Assembly: GCA_905182025.1 (NCBI GenBank)
Contig: CAJJAA010000050.1
Coordinates: 1-51,556, forward strand
Direction of reading: 5' to 3'
DNA length: 51,556 nt
Source: an uncultured OM182 clade bacterium
GTDB taxonomy: Bacteria; Pseudomonadota; Gammaproteobacteria; Pseudomonadales; Azotimanducaceae
The notes under the pieces are model-generated. The model was not told where the DNA came from. It saw only the letters and a program-made list of their open reading frames with translations, and searched no databases. Shown here piece by piece: positions 42,330-51,474 of the stretch. Every line of letters starts with the position of its first letter. Position 1 is the first letter of the stretch. The position numbers and the translations under genes are program-made.

Positions 42330-43448
42330 TTAGCGAGTTTCTAACACCTCAACCGTTGCTTCAACCACACCGATGACACGACGATTTATCTGCCGACCTT
42401 CTGCGGTATCGTTGGGGGCCAAGGGACGTCCCTCACCAACACCAACTGCTTTAACTCTATCGACGCTAATACCGAACTCATTGACTAGCATGCTTGCAAT
42501 TGTCTCTGCACGGTCCTGAGAAAGCGCCATGTTGTAATCTTCATCACCACGACTGTCCGTATGTCCCTCGATAACAACCATTGTATCGGGATACATTTGC
42601 ATGAAATCAGATACACGTTTTACTTCTGACTGATGTTCAGCTCGCGACTTAGACGAATCGAAATCAAACTCGACATCAAGTTCAATCGCAACCGTTTCCA
42701 TCAAACGAACATAACAGCCTTTGCTATCGATCTTCGCTTTTGTATTCGTCGTGTCCGGACATTCGTCAACAGAGTTCAAAACACCGTCTTTGTCATCGTC
42801 CTTTTCGCATCCGAGACCATCGACCATAATACCCATTACTGTACCCGGACACTGATCAACATCGTCGTAAACACCGTCTTGATCCGAATCAAGTGGTGTC
42901 GGCGCTATCACTGTGTTTCCAATCGAGCGTGCGAAGACATGATGAATACCCACAGCAAATGCTGCTTGAGCCGGTTCGAAACCGTCTCCTTCAAACATCT
43001 TCAGGTCAGCTCGTACTGCCGTGTTTTTCGCAAATGCATACTTTACGCCGGCACCAACATTGAACAATGTGTTACTTTCAGAGGACAGCGAACTAAAGTC
43101 GTAGTCACCCTCGCCAACGCCAAAGGACAAGTAAGGTCGTACATCACCCCATGTGTTCAAATGGTATAGTCCATCAACATGCCAACGCGTAAAATCAACA
43201 TCTCCCGCCAACTTTTCAAAATCTGTTTCGGCGTCGGCATAAACCAACTCAATTGCCCAAGGACTATCAAATTGATAGCCTAGACCCAGACTCCAATGAT
43301 CAGTATCTTCAACCCCGTCGCCTAGCCAAGTGTAACCAATCATCGGAGAAACCGTGATGCCAGGCTCTTCCTTCGCGGCAAGGCTACCCGCCATCAATAC
43401 CATCGATAAGCCGACCATTGCGGCCGATTTTCGTGTGCTTTTTATCAT
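42330..43448 (-). CDS. OmpA-family outer-membrane porin with thrombospondin type 3 repeats
   Basis: A 372-residue protein with a signal peptide (1-25, ending SLAA). Residues about 27-190 form an eight-stranded beta-barrel rich in aromatics. Then come two calcium-binding TSP3-type repeats (DSDQDGVYDDVDQCPGT and DDDKDGVLNSVDECPDT, about 193-240) and a C-terminal peptidoglycan-binding OmpA domain with IEGHTDSRGDEDYN (about 290) and GRQINRRV. It lies alone and ends in a strong bidirectional terminator, consistent with high expression. Confidence 0.93.
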   Translation of the reverse strand: MIKSTRKSAAMVGLSMVLMAGSLAAKEEPGITVSPMIGYTWLGDGVEDTDHWSLGLGYQFDSPWAIELVYADAETDFEKLAGDVDFTRWHVDGLYHLNTWGDVRPYLSFGVGEGDYDFSSLSSESNTLFNVGAGVKYAFAKNTAVRADLKMFEGDGFEPAQAAFAVGIHHVFARSIGNTVIAPTPLDSDQDGVYDDVDQCPGTVMGIMVDGLGCEKDDDKDGVLNSVDECPDTTNTKAKIDSKGCYVRLMETVAIELDVEFDFDSSKSRAEHQSEVKRVSDFMQMYPDTMVVIEGHTDSRGDEDYNMALSQDRAETIASMLVNEFGISVDRVKAVGVGEGRPLAPNDTAEGRQINRRVIGVVEATVEVLETR

Positions 43449-44461
43449 CTTTTATCCCGTCCTTAACTACATATTGGTCTTTGAAGCATCCAACACTTCT
43501 CTCGAGCCATTATGAGCCTATTATTTGTCGTTGGGAACCGGGAATTTTTTACATTCTTGAGCAAGATGTGATCAGAGCTAACACAACAACCCTAAGGGGA
43601 CTAAGTTACTATTAACCCGTTCATGCCCCCTACTTGCGGCCAGGTAAATCGATTTTTGAATAATCGAATTCGCTTCCATGCTTTGGCTTAACGTTGCCTC
43701 CTTCAAACAAGTAGACCAATGTGTCCCTAACCATTTGCCGACCGCCGAGTCGGCTGTTTCAGAAATCTTTTTTGGGCTGAAGACTATCGACTTAACGGAT
43801 ATGGGTACAACCAACCCAAAACCTGATTTTTTGCGTTAGTTTGCAACGCATTAAGCCCATGACCAGATCGCTGGGCGCTGCCCTTTCATCCTATTTTGAC
43901 GCAATTCAACATTCACTCTTTATTGTTTGCGGCATGGGCTCAATTTCCAAGGTGAGCCTGCATCGCATAGAGCTTTTCTCATCAAAGATTAACGAGATTG
44001 AATTATCCATTCACCCACCCTCATGAGTTCCGGCATTGGCGAATAGCTGCCCTGTCAAAAGGCAAACCATCATTCAGCGTCGACTCGGATCAGCAAGAAC
44101 GGAAAATGAACTCATGTACTAACTCGGTTATCAAAATAGATCGGCTTTCAACATGTCGCCTCAACGGTGTAGAACGAATGAATCAGGCTTTACCTTCATT
44201 AATACAGACCCATTCGACCCGCGCTTCAACAACATTATATTTCAACATCATGGCTGCAGGCTTGTCACCGCCAGAGCAACCATGGGTTTACAACAGCAAT
44301 ATGAATTTGCTGTCCGGGTCATCCTCAATTCACCCGCTATTGCTGCTGATGACCTGCTTATTAGGGAATCTGCGGCGATCATTATTAGATGTCGCCGTTT
44401 CGATTTTTAGGATGCAATCTGTGCTAATCTGCCTCAACGTCAAGATGCAGCGGAGAGAAAA
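43449..44461. other. 1-kb spacer between OmpA and TIGR02647 genes
   Basis: No convincing gene is visible. Frames at 43578-43814 (minus), 43998-44540 (plus) and 44153-44410 (plus) overlap each other and lack ribosome-binding sites. The last (85 codons) has the most protein-like composition and ends 51 bp before the TIGR02647 gene; it may be a decayed gene. The part nearest 43449 should hold the OmpA promoter. The leader of the next gene ends in GGAGAG six bases before the ATG. Confidence 0.6.
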
Positions 44462-44698
44462 ATGGAAATACCTGATGACCTATTTGAGGAAATCGAACTA
44501 CTCAACATGTACAAATTGGACAATGTATCTGAAGGGCTAAAAATTCATCACGACGCGAGCCCAGAACGTATCAGTGCAATAAAGCGTCTCCACGAAAAAG
44601 ACCTTACTACGTTGGAAGACGGCGGGTATTTAACCCCCCTAGGCATTCTCGCCGCCGAGCATGCTCAAGCACTGATTACGATACTTAGGTCTACTTAG
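44462..44698 (+). CDS. TIGR02647 family protein
   Basis: A 78-residue conserved protein known in Pseudomonadales and relatives; its function is undefined, though a small DNA-binding fold has been suggested by its name. Typical segments are NMYKLDNVSEGLKIHHDASPE, IKRLHEKDLTT and DGGYLTPLGILAAEHAQALITIL (cited as shorter blocks LHEKDL, GGYLTPLG, AAEHAQAL). GGAG lies six bases before the ATG. Its stop codon is inside the first unit of a 14-bp tandem repeat. Confidence 0.85.
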   Translation: MEIPDDLFEEIELLNMYKLDNVSEGLKIHHDASPERISAIKRLHEKDLTTLEDGGYLTPLGILAAEHAQALITILRST

Positions 44699-44762
44699 AA
44701 AGATTCACTTAGAAAGATCCACTTGAATAGATCGAACTAAATAGATCGAACTAAATAGATCG
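44693..44762. repeat. 14-bp tandem repeat, 5 units, including a stop codon
   Basis: Units ACTTAGAAAGATTC, ACTTAGAAAGATCC, ACTTGAATAGATCG and two AACTAAATAGATCG begin at 44693, 44707, 44721, 44735 and 44749. The first unit carries the TAG stop of the TIGR02647 gene and the array reaches 10 bp from the convergent SDR gene end. Confidence 0.93.
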
Positions 44763-44771
44763 AACCAAAAG

Positions 44772-45776
44772 TTACTCGTCAGCTTTCAAATGTTTCATGA
44801 CCTGTTCCAGTGCGCTGGGACCACCCATAGAACCGTCACCTGAAGGCGGCATGTCGCCACCGGCAAAATCTGACAAGATACCCTGACCTTGCTGAACATG
44901 CTCTGGCATAGGTGCACCCATCACTTTTTCAACCTCGGTCGCAAACAAGGGGGCAGACCTCGCCATATGTAATTGAGCGAAGAAACCTGCGCCCGCCTCA
45001 TGGATTGTTGCCTCGGACTGACAATCGTTGTGCGCCAGCCAAACCACCATGGCAGAAACTTTGTCCGGTGAAAGCCGATCTAGAATTGCCTCGGGCGCTG
45101 GTCGAACAGCCTTTTTGCCCTGCTGCACTCGACGCTCATTAATCGCTTCACCAAAATCAGTTGTCATGCGTGTACTCGCAGAGGGCACCAATACATTACA
45201 TTTAATATCTAGCTTGAGTTTCTTTGCTTCAAATTGAATGGAGTTTGCCAAGCCTACGACGCCCGCTTTACTCGCAGCATAGGCGGCAACACCGGCACCA
45301 TACATCGCCGGTGACGCGGTCATGATAATTCTCCCATAGCGCTGCTCTACCAAGATCGGCCAAGCAGCCTTCATAATAGAGAATACAGCGGTCAAATTGA
45401 TATCAATAGTACGTTGCCAAGACTCAAGGGTTAATTCCGACCATACTTCGGGTGTTAGTATACCCGCATTATTCACAACGATATCCAATCGTCCGAAGGC
45501 TGCGAGCACTGCATCAACAACTTGTTGTCCATTCTCAACAGAGTCGTAATTGGCAATCGCTTCCCCGCCCGCCGCAATGATTTCCGAGACAACTTCATCA
45601 GCGACCTTGCCTGTTGACTCACCTAAACCATCGTAAGCAGCGCCCAGGTCATTGACAACAACCTTGCAGCCACGGGACGCAAGTAACAACGCATGCTCAC
45701 GTCCAAGCCCTCTACCGGCGCCTGTTACTAGTGCAACTTGGCCGTCAAATCTAAGTATTGGATTCGTTTCTGACAT
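44772..45776 (-). CDS. SDR-family oxidoreductase
   Basis: A 334-residue NAD(P)-dependent dehydrogenase of the short-chain family, longer than the usual 250 because of a C-terminal extension with DFAGGDMPPSGDGSMGG. NAD motif TGAGRGLGREHA (about 19-30), NNAG, and catalytic YAASK (about 165) are present. The sequence resembles the SDR part of MFE-2/hydroxysteroid-type enzymes. The ATG at 45776 has GAGAG seven bases upstream. It follows the LLM gene on the same strand, 106 bp away, and may use the same substrate class. Confidence 0.88.
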   Translation of the reverse strand: MSETNPILRFDGQVALVTGAGRGLGREHALLLASRGCKVVVNDLGAAYDGLGESTGKVADEVVSEIIAAGGEAIANYDSVENGQQVVDAVLAAFGRLDIVVNNAGILTPEVWSELTLESWQRTIDINLTAVFSIMKAAWPILVEQRYGRIIMTASPAMYGAGVAAYAASKAGVVGLANSIQFEAKKLKLDIKCNVLVPSASTRMTTDFGEAINERRVQQGKKAVRPAPEAILDRLSPDKVSAMVVWLAHNDCQSEATIHEAGAGFFAQLHMARSAPLFATEVEKVMGAPMPEHVQQGQGILSDFAGGDMPPSGDGSMGGPSALEQVMKHLKADE

Positions 45777-45882
45777 TCCTAACTCTCTCTTAAATGCCAA
45801 GCGAACTCAGCGTGCTATAAATAAACTATTTTGTGTCATTAAGTACTAGCGACTTATTTCAAAAGCCGCGAGTGATTTACAA

Positions 45883-46977
45883 CTATGCCCCGGGGCGATT
45901 CGTTCTGCCTTCAAATAGATGCGAGGGACGGATTTTTTCGTACTCGGACAGAACCGGTTCAAATTCCTCTGGCGTACTTGCATGAATGATAATGCCATCA
46001 GCACCGGCTTCGAATTGATCTACCCAGCGCCTAGCACACTGCTTAGCATCGCCGACTGCGGCGGGTCGCCAATGTTCGGGAATGAGCTTCTCAATTTCCG
46101 CAAGCTGGCGAGTTGTTGCAACACTATCAATCAGCCCGCCTACTGACTTAACTGCTTTGGCGGCCCTAAATTGTTTAAGTATCTCGGGGTCCCAACCATT
46201 GATTTCAACTAGCATGTCGCCGTAACCTGGTATCTGTAAGTAGGTGCCAAGTCGGGCGATGATATATTTTAGATAAACTTCATCCGACACATTGTGTGCA
46301 GTTGCAAACACTGACCATGCCTTGACAGAGCCAGGCTCTCTAGCCGCAGCCTTCTCACCTGCTCTAATCTGGCCAACCGCATTGGACAAGGCCTCATCAC
46401 TCATAAAGGTATGGAGATGCGCGCCGTCGTATATGCGACCAGCATGCTCAAGGCTTTTCGGCCCAAAGCCGACATAAAGCAGCGGGATATCTTCATCTAT
46501 ATACGGTGCAAGACTCATGTTATGAAATTCACCAAGGGGGCCAACATAGTCGGCAATTGATTCACCAGACCAGAGCTTTCGCATTATTCCGATAAAATCA
46601 GCCTCGCGTTGATACGTTGGATGAGGTAATCCCCAAGATTTCCATCGCAGCGGTGAACCCTTGGCTAGCCCAAGCGCGAAACGTCCTTCCGACAGCCTAT
46701 TCAACGTACTACCCATAGACGCTGTAATGACAGGGTGTCGCGTATTGAGGTTCGTGCCCGATGTACCGATATAAATCGATTTCGTCACCGCCGCGCAGGC
46801 ACCACAGATCGCCGCGATCTCTTTATAATCGGCACGCTCAGAAATCATCACATTACCGATACCCATTTGCTCTGCATCGATGACTTGTGAAATGACATCC
46901 CTCGGTGTTCGCGTATGGCCAGGCAGGCCATAGAATCCCAATTCAGGAAAGCGGGAGGTATAGATTTCGTTTGTCAC
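45883..46977 (-). CDS. LLM-class F420-dependent oxidoreductase (TIGR03857-like)
   Basis: A 364-residue TIM-barrel oxidoreductase. It starts ELGFYGLPGHTRTPRDVISQ, then MISERADYKEIAAICGA, NTRHPVITA and LSEGRFALGLAKG, a pattern I associate with the MSMEG_2249 group of predicted F420-dependent enzymes. The GTG at 46977 has GAGGA eight bases upstream; the frame could open at an ATG at 47013. It is divergent from the P450. F420 biosynthesis genes elsewhere in the window support F420H2 use, but FMN is not excluded. Confidence 0.82.
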   Translation of the reverse strand: MTNEIYTSRFPELGFYGLPGHTRTPRDVISQVIDAEQMGIGNVMISERADYKEIAAICGACAAVTKSIYIGTSGTNLNTRHPVITASMGSTLNRLSEGRFALGLAKGSPLRWKSWGLPHPTYQREADFIGIMRKLWSGESIADYVGPLGEFHNMSLAPYIDEDIPLLYVGFGPKSLEHAGRIYDGAHLHTFMSDEALSNAVGQIRAGEKAAAREPGSVKAWSVFATAHNVSDEVYLKYIIARLGTYLQIPGYGDMLVEINGWDPEILKQFRAAKAVKSVGGLIDSVATTRQLAEIEKLIPEHWRPAAVGDAKQCARRWVDQFEAGADGIIIHASTPEEFEPVLSEYEKIRPSHLFEGRTNRPGA

Positions 46978-47013
46978 TGCATTTTCCTCATTCTTAAAGC
47001 GGCATCGCCACAT

Positions 47014-47305
47014 CAGCTGAGACTATCATGAAACAAACCTGCATTGATGTCCAAGAACCCTAGATATCAACGCTTTCAAGCCATTTGAAAAATTCTCTAT
47101 CGAATCAAGGGTTGCCACCTGTGGGGCGATGACAAAGACGACTTAGATCCATGTAGACATCGACTACATTAGGTACTAATATCTACGTCACCTGTTACAA
47201 AACGTTAGATTTTCCCTCGTTGGGAAACGGAACCGTCACTGCGCTTAAACACCACGACCTGACGCAGAGAAAACAAACCCTTACGAACTAGCAAGAGACT
47301 AAATA
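47014..47305. promoter_or_regulatory. Divergent spacer between LLM and P450 genes, with a small palindrome
   Basis: This spacer must hold both promoters. TTTCCC-TCGTT-GGGAAA (47211-47227) is a perfect 6-bp inverted repeat 79 bp before the P450 start and could be an operator. Nothing else stands out. Confidence 0.45.
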
Positions 47306-48622
47306 ATGAGTGAAGCTCAAATCGATAAGCCATCAATTGAACAGCCGCGCCCCGGTGCTGAGGGCGCTGAACAACGCGGTCCGATTCCCTCTGCCTATGA
47401 CATCCCTATCGAAGACATTCTGCCTGTAAACCCTCGGTTGTGGAGCGAACACCGTTGGCAGGAATATTTTGAACGTCTCAGAGCAGAAGACCCCGTTCAC
47501 TTCAACGAAACCGAACTGGCTGGCAGGTTTTGGTCATTAACCAAGTATGCCGACATTAAAAAGGTCGACTCAGATTGGCGCAATTTCAGTTCCGCCAACG
47601 GTATTACCCTCGGCATTCCTGTCGACGCTGAGTTGCCCGAAGGCGCACTCAACATCAGCACCTTTATTGCACAGGATCCACCTATACATGATGTACAACG
47701 TAAGACGGTGACAAGCTCAGTCGCACCGCCTAATCTTGCCGCGATGGAATCTTTGATTCGGGAACGTACTTGTAAAGTACTCGACTCTCTACCCGAAGAT
47801 GAGACGTTCGACTGGGTCGATACAGTTTCTATTGAGCTGACCACAATGATGCTCGCCACCCTATTTGACTTCCCCTTTGAAGATCGACGCAAACTCACAC
47901 GTTGGTCCGATGTGACTTTTGCTATTCCTCAGCCCGGTGGACTTATCGAATCGGAAGATGATCGCCGCAGAGAGCTGCTTGAGTGCCTCGAGTATTTCTC
48001 TGGTCTTTGGCAAGAACGTCTGAAGAACCCTGGCACCGATCTCGTTTCGATGTTGGCTCATGGCGAAGATACGAAAGACCTTACGCCCATGAATTATCTC
48101 GGTAACCTGCTCCTGCTGATTGTTGGTGGCAATGATACAACCCGCAATAGCATGACAGGCAGTATATACGCCCTGAATAAATTCCCCGAGCAATACGACA
48201 AACTAGTCGCCAAGCCGGAACTGATTCCAAAAATGGTCGCCGAGCTGATCCGTTGGCAAACACCGCTTGCCTATATGCGAAGAACAGCAAACAACGACTG
48301 TGAAATTGGTGAGAAGCAGATCAAGAAAGGCGATCAAATACTGATGTGGTATGCCTCAGGTAATCGTGACCCAGAAATGTTCGATCATGCTGATGAACTA
48401 GATATTGAACGCCCCAACTCTCGCAATCATCTATCCTTCGGTTTTGGTATTCACCGTTGCATGGGCAACCGTCTTGCTGAATTGCAGTTGCGTATCCTGT
48501 GGGAAGAGATTTTGGCACGGTTCGAAAAAATTGAGATACAAGAAGAGCCTGAACGCACCTTCTCCTCTTTTGTTAATGGCTATACACGACTACCCGTTAA
48601 AGTAAGGCGTAAGCGGGCTTAG
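47306..48622 (+). CDS. Cytochrome P450, CYP153-like
   Basis: A 438-residue soluble haem monooxygenase. I-helix GGNDTTRNSM is at about 271, the ExxR motif is AELIRWQ (about 312), and the haem loop FGFGIHRCMG places Cys385. The C-terminal stretch NRLAELQLRILWEEIL and EPERTFSSFVNGYTRLP resemble CYP153 alkane/fatty-acid terminal hydroxylases. The ferredoxin and reductase genes that often follow CYP153 are absent, so electron partners must lie elsewhere. A terminator follows, separating it from the desaturase operon. Confidence 0.85.
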   Translation: MSEAQIDKPSIEQPRPGAEGAEQRGPIPSAYDIPIEDILPVNPRLWSEHRWQEYFERLRAEDPVHFNETELAGRFWSLTKYADIKKVDSDWRNFSSANGITLGIPVDAELPEGALNISTFIAQDPPIHDVQRKTVTSSVAPPNLAAMESLIRERTCKVLDSLPEDETFDWVDTVSIELTTMMLATLFDFPFEDRRKLTRWSDVTFAIPQPGGLIESEDDRRRELLECLEYFSGLWQERLKNPGTDLVSMLAHGEDTKDLTPMNYLGNLLLLIVGGNDTTRNSMTGSIYALNKFPEQYDKLVAKPELIPKMVAELIRWQTPLAYMRRTANNDCEIGEKQIKKGDQILMWYASGNRDPEMFDHADELDIERPNSRNHLSFGFGIHRCMGNRLAELQLRILWEEILARFEKIEIQEEPERTFSSFVNGYTRLPVKVRRKRA

Positions 48623-48642
48623 TTATTGTTGGGTTAAAGAAC

Positions 48643-48680
48643 GCCTGCTGTTGTTTCGATATACAGCAGGCTTTTATTTA
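48643..48680 (+). terminator. Rho-independent terminator after the P450
   Basis: A perfect 9-bp stem GCCTGCTGT / ACAGCAGGC (48643-48651 / 48663-48671) is followed by TTTTATTTA. It ends the P450 transcript 20 bp after the stop. Confidence 0.9.
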
Positions 48681-48711
48681 TCATATCAGCGGATAAAAAC
48701 AGGCGAATAAA

Positions 48712-48909
48712 ATGATCGGCAAAGTTATTGGTCTCGTGTTCTCTCCTATTATTTTCTCAATCGCTTTTATTGCACCATTAATTGCACAATCCCTTACCGC
48801 TTTGAATATTTCATTTACAGATGTTCCCAATATCCTGATCGGCTTAGTCATCGGCGGTTGTCTCGGTCTGATGGCACATTTCAGAGGGAGTTGGATATGG
48901 GTGAAGTAA
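48712..48909 (+). CDS. Small two-helix membrane protein
   Basis: A 65-residue protein that I do not recognise. Two hydrophobic segments (about 4-29 and 38-56) are joined by a short loop, with basic ends. It overlaps the desaturase start by 13 bp (desaturase ATG at 48897, stop here at 48907-48909), which suggests coupled translation and a shared role, perhaps as a partner subunit. The ribosome-binding site is weak. The overlap supports it as a real gene. Confidence 0.6.
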   Translation: MIGKVIGLVFSPIIFSIAFIAPLIAQSLTALNISFTDVPNILIGLVIGGCLGLMAHFRGSWIWVK

Positions 48910-49796
48910 GAAAGGACATAAACACGAGCGATATTAATTGGGATGAGATGAGCGACGACCAACTCGAGGTGATGGAACGAAAGATCGCATCGAAATATAT
49001 GAAAATATTCCCTTTAGGCATCATCATCTGGGGCTTCGCCAATACGTTTATCTGGTTGTCACTTTGGCCGCTGGTACTTATGAACATATTACCTTTGTGG
49101 ATTGCCTTTCCCATCGCAGTATTGAACGTCTGCTTAGCCTATCTTCCGTCACACGATGCACAGCACAGCATCATCGCTCGAAAGGGTCATAAACTAAGGT
49201 GGTTAAACGAGTTGCTGGGACATGTTTCACTGATTCCCTTCGTCGCACCCTTCCGCTATTTGAGGTATACCCATTTCGAACATCACAATAATGCCAACGA
49301 CCCAGAACTAGATCCAGATTTTGACGTTCATGCAAAAAATCGAGCTGAGTTTTTCAAAAAAATCATTTTGCGCAAGCAGCCAGGACAAGGTGCCCAAAAA
49401 GATCGCTACATCGACGCCCTCATTCGCACCAATAAGACCCATGTGATGAAGGAAGCTATCATTATGCGCGTCGCCTACATGCTCATTCTATATGTACTAG
49501 CATGGTCTGGTTATGCACTTGAAGCGGCACTACTTTGGTGGGTACCGATGCAAGTCGCCAATATCTATATCCCCTACTACCTGAGTTGGAAACCGCATCA
49601 CCCAGGCTCCGAGATGGGTCGCTACAAGGATACCAATGCCTTTAAGAGTCTACTGGGTAATATCGGCTCTTCGGGCATGCAATACCATGTCATCCATCAT
49701 CTGTACCCGCGCATTCCATTGATGCATACGCCAGCTGCCTTCAGGGAGCTTCGGCCCATACTCATCCGTAAAGGTTGTGATCTTCGTGGTTTGTAA
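48897..49796 (+). CDS. Membrane fatty-acid desaturase family protein
   Basis: A 299-residue di-iron membrane enzyme that inserts a double bond (or hydroxyl) into a lipid. The three His boxes are HDAQH (86-90), HFEHH (126-130) and HVIHH (about 271-275), with four hydrophobic segments in the expected order. The ATG at 48897 has GGAG six bases upstream; a frame from 48858 lacks support. It overlaps the preceding small membrane gene, and the TetR gene starts 3 bp after its stop, forming an operon. The lipid substrate is unknown. Confidence 0.86.
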   Translation: MGEVRKDINTSDINWDEMSDDQLEVMERKIASKYMKIFPLGIIIWGFANTFIWLSLWPLVLMNILPLWIAFPIAVLNVCLAYLPSHDAQHSIIARKGHKLRWLNELLGHVSLIPFVAPFRYLRYTHFEHHNNANDPELDPDFDVHAKNRAEFFKKIILRKQPGQGAQKDRYIDALIRTNKTHVMKEAIIMRVAYMLILYVLAWSGYALEAALLWWVPMQVANIYIPYYLSWKPHHPGSEMGRYKDTNAFKSLLGNIGSSGMQYHVIHHLYPRIPLMHTPAAFRELRPILIRKGCDLRGL

Positions 49797-49799
49797 CCA

Positions 49800-50423
49800 A
49801 TGAGCGAAGCATTACAGGCAGCCTCCTCCTATCATCATGGGGATCTTCGCCAAGCGATGCTTGATCGCGCTGCCGTGGTCATTCAATCCAAAGGTATTGA
49901 AGCTTTGTCGTTGCGAGGACTCGCTCGAGATCTAGGCGTTTCACACGCTGCGCCAAATCGACATTTTAAAAACAAAACCCATCTGCTGACGGCAATGGCA
50001 ACAGATGGTTATACCCGTTTGAAAGAAGCCACGCTAACAGCCGCAGGAACTGTTACAGACGACCCTTGGGTGCGACTTAACGCAATGGGACAAGGCTACC
50101 TTCACTGGGCTCTAGATAACCCAGCCAGCTTTAATGCGATCATGCATCCCGATCTGGGCTTCTATGACAATCCCGAACTTGATCACGCACTGCAAGACTT
50201 TCGTAAAAGTATTTATGATGCTGTTGCCGCGAGCCAAACAGCAGGACGCCATGAAAACGTGCCATTGGATATCTTAAATATTTTCACGATATCTGTGCCG
50301 ATGGGTGCTGCAAAGATGCTAGCTCAGACTAACAACCCGGCAGAACTGCAAAAAAACAAAGGGCTTATTGCGGATCTAATTGAATTGGTCGTACCCATAC
50401 GTGATCGGACTCATTCTAAGTAA
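49800..50423 (+). CDS. TetR/AcrR-family regulator
   Basis: A 207-residue repressor-type regulator. The N-terminal HTH includes GIEALSLRGLARDLGVSHAA and PNRHFKNKTHLLTAM (recognition helix and its end, about 34-66). The C-terminal domain looks like the WHG-type ligand domain (DNPASFNAIMHPDLG). It is third gene of the small-membrane/desaturase/TetR operon, 3 bp after the desaturase, so it probably represses that operon and senses a lipid or acyl-CoA. No operator could be identified. Confidence 0.87.
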   Translation: MSEALQAASSYHHGDLRQAMLDRAAVVIQSKGIEALSLRGLARDLGVSHAAPNRHFKNKTHLLTAMATDGYTRLKEATLTAAGTVTDDPWVRLNAMGQGYLHWALDNPASFNAIMHPDLGFYDNPELDHALQDFRKSIYDAVAASQTAGRHENVPLDILNIFTISVPMGAAKMLAQTNNPAELQKNKGLIADLIELVVPIRDRTHSK

Positions 50424-50443
50424 GCGCTATAAGTAAGCGCACT
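50418..50443. repeat. 13-bp direct repeat spanning the TetR stop codon
   Basis: AAGTAAGCGCTAT (50418-50430) and AAGTAAGCGCACT (50431-50443). The TetR TAA stop lies in the first copy. The downstream spacer up to 50604 holds no gene. Confidence 0.75.
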
Positions 50444-50604
50444 AAACACGATCACTGAACAAGGGCGCCACCTTGGAACGCCAAGCAAGTGTTCTAAGTA
50501 GCGTTTAAGCAATCACTGCTAAAGACTACGTCTAATCAATCAAAGGCAGCCTGCGGGCATAATCATTCTGGCGCCCTAACCGCTTGATTTGAAAAACCGC
50601 GTCG

Positions 50605-51474
50605 CTAACGAGCCTGTTGAAACAAATCTGCATTGCCCGAGATAGTCGTTCGATGCAGCTCCCGATCATAACCATCGTAGCCAGCATTCGCTTTGTGCAG
50701 CACACTTCTATTGTCCCAAATCACCAACATGTTTTCTTGCCATTTATGGGTATATTGGAATTCTTCGCGGGTCTGCCATTCGTAAAGTTCATACAACAAC
50801 GCTTTGGCTTTCTCCTCAGGCATCCCCTCAATTCCGACGATGTAACCAAGACAGCCATGCAAGGACTCGCGACCACTTTCTGGATGCACCTTGATAAAAG
50901 AATGCGGATGGATATCTCGCGCACTCTCAGAAAAAAGAATCTTCATACTACGATCGGAGTCTTTTTCTTTTTCACCATAAGCACCTTCAGGTGAATACGC
51001 ACCAGCGGCTGAATGCAAAGCCTTGAGACCTTCAAGTTTACTTCGCAGAGAAGACGGCATATCTGCCAATGCCTTTTCCTGATTGATAAAACCTGTGTCG
51101 CCACCAACAGGAGGAATAACGAGACTATACAGGCAAGTGCCAATGGGCGGCTGATCCTGGAAACTCCAATCAGAATGCCATACCTCAGCAAACACCGGTG
51201 CTTTCTCATCCGCTCGCCGGGTCAGTGCAACAACATGGTCGCTGCCATCAATAGGCACAAAAAAGGGTTCATCGCCGAGGTTACCGAAGTACTGGGTAAT
51301 GCGTTCAAGATCGTTGTCGCTGATGTGTTGGTCCGGAAATGCGACGACATGATGCTCGATCCAGGCGGCACGGATTTCATTGATCGTATCGGCATCGAGA
51401 GGTTTGGAAAGATCAACGCCTGTTATGTATGCACCACAAGCCTGACCTGATGGTTGAACAGTTATGCCTGTCAT
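50605..51474 (-). CDS. TauD/TfdA-family 2-oxoglutarate- and iron-dependent dioxygenase
   Basis: A 289-residue non-haem Fe(II)/2-oxoglutarate dioxygenase. Iron ligands are His100 and Asp102 in VWHSDWSF, with the distal His in SVLHKANAGYDGYDRELHRTTI near 260. The Arg of RELHRTTI binds 2-oxoglutarate. Family members release sulfite from taurine or other sulfonates, or degrade aryl-ether acids. No sulfonate transporter is adjacent, so taurine is only one option. The gene reads toward the TetR gene; its own promoter lies in 51475-51556, which shows nothing else. Confidence 0.88.
   Translation of the reverse strand: MTGITVQPSGQACGAYITGVDLSKPLDADTINEIRAAWIEHHVVAFPDQHISDNDLERITQYFGNLGDEPFFVPIDGSDHVVALTRRADEKAPVFAEVWHSDWSFQDQPPIGTCLYSLVIPPVGGDTGFINQEKALADMPSSLRSKLEGLKALHSAAGAYSPEGAYGEKEKDSDRSMKILFSESARDIHPHSFIKVHPESGRESLHGCLGYIVGIEGMPEEKAKALLYELYEWQTREEFQYTHKWQENMLVIWDNRSVLHKANAGYDGYDRELHRTTISGNADLFQQAR

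Noticed and set aside
43998..44540. 180-codon plus-strand frame in the 1-kb spacer
   Set aside because: It overlaps the well-supported TIGR02647 gene in another frame, has no ribosome-binding site and reads as non-protein-like sequence.
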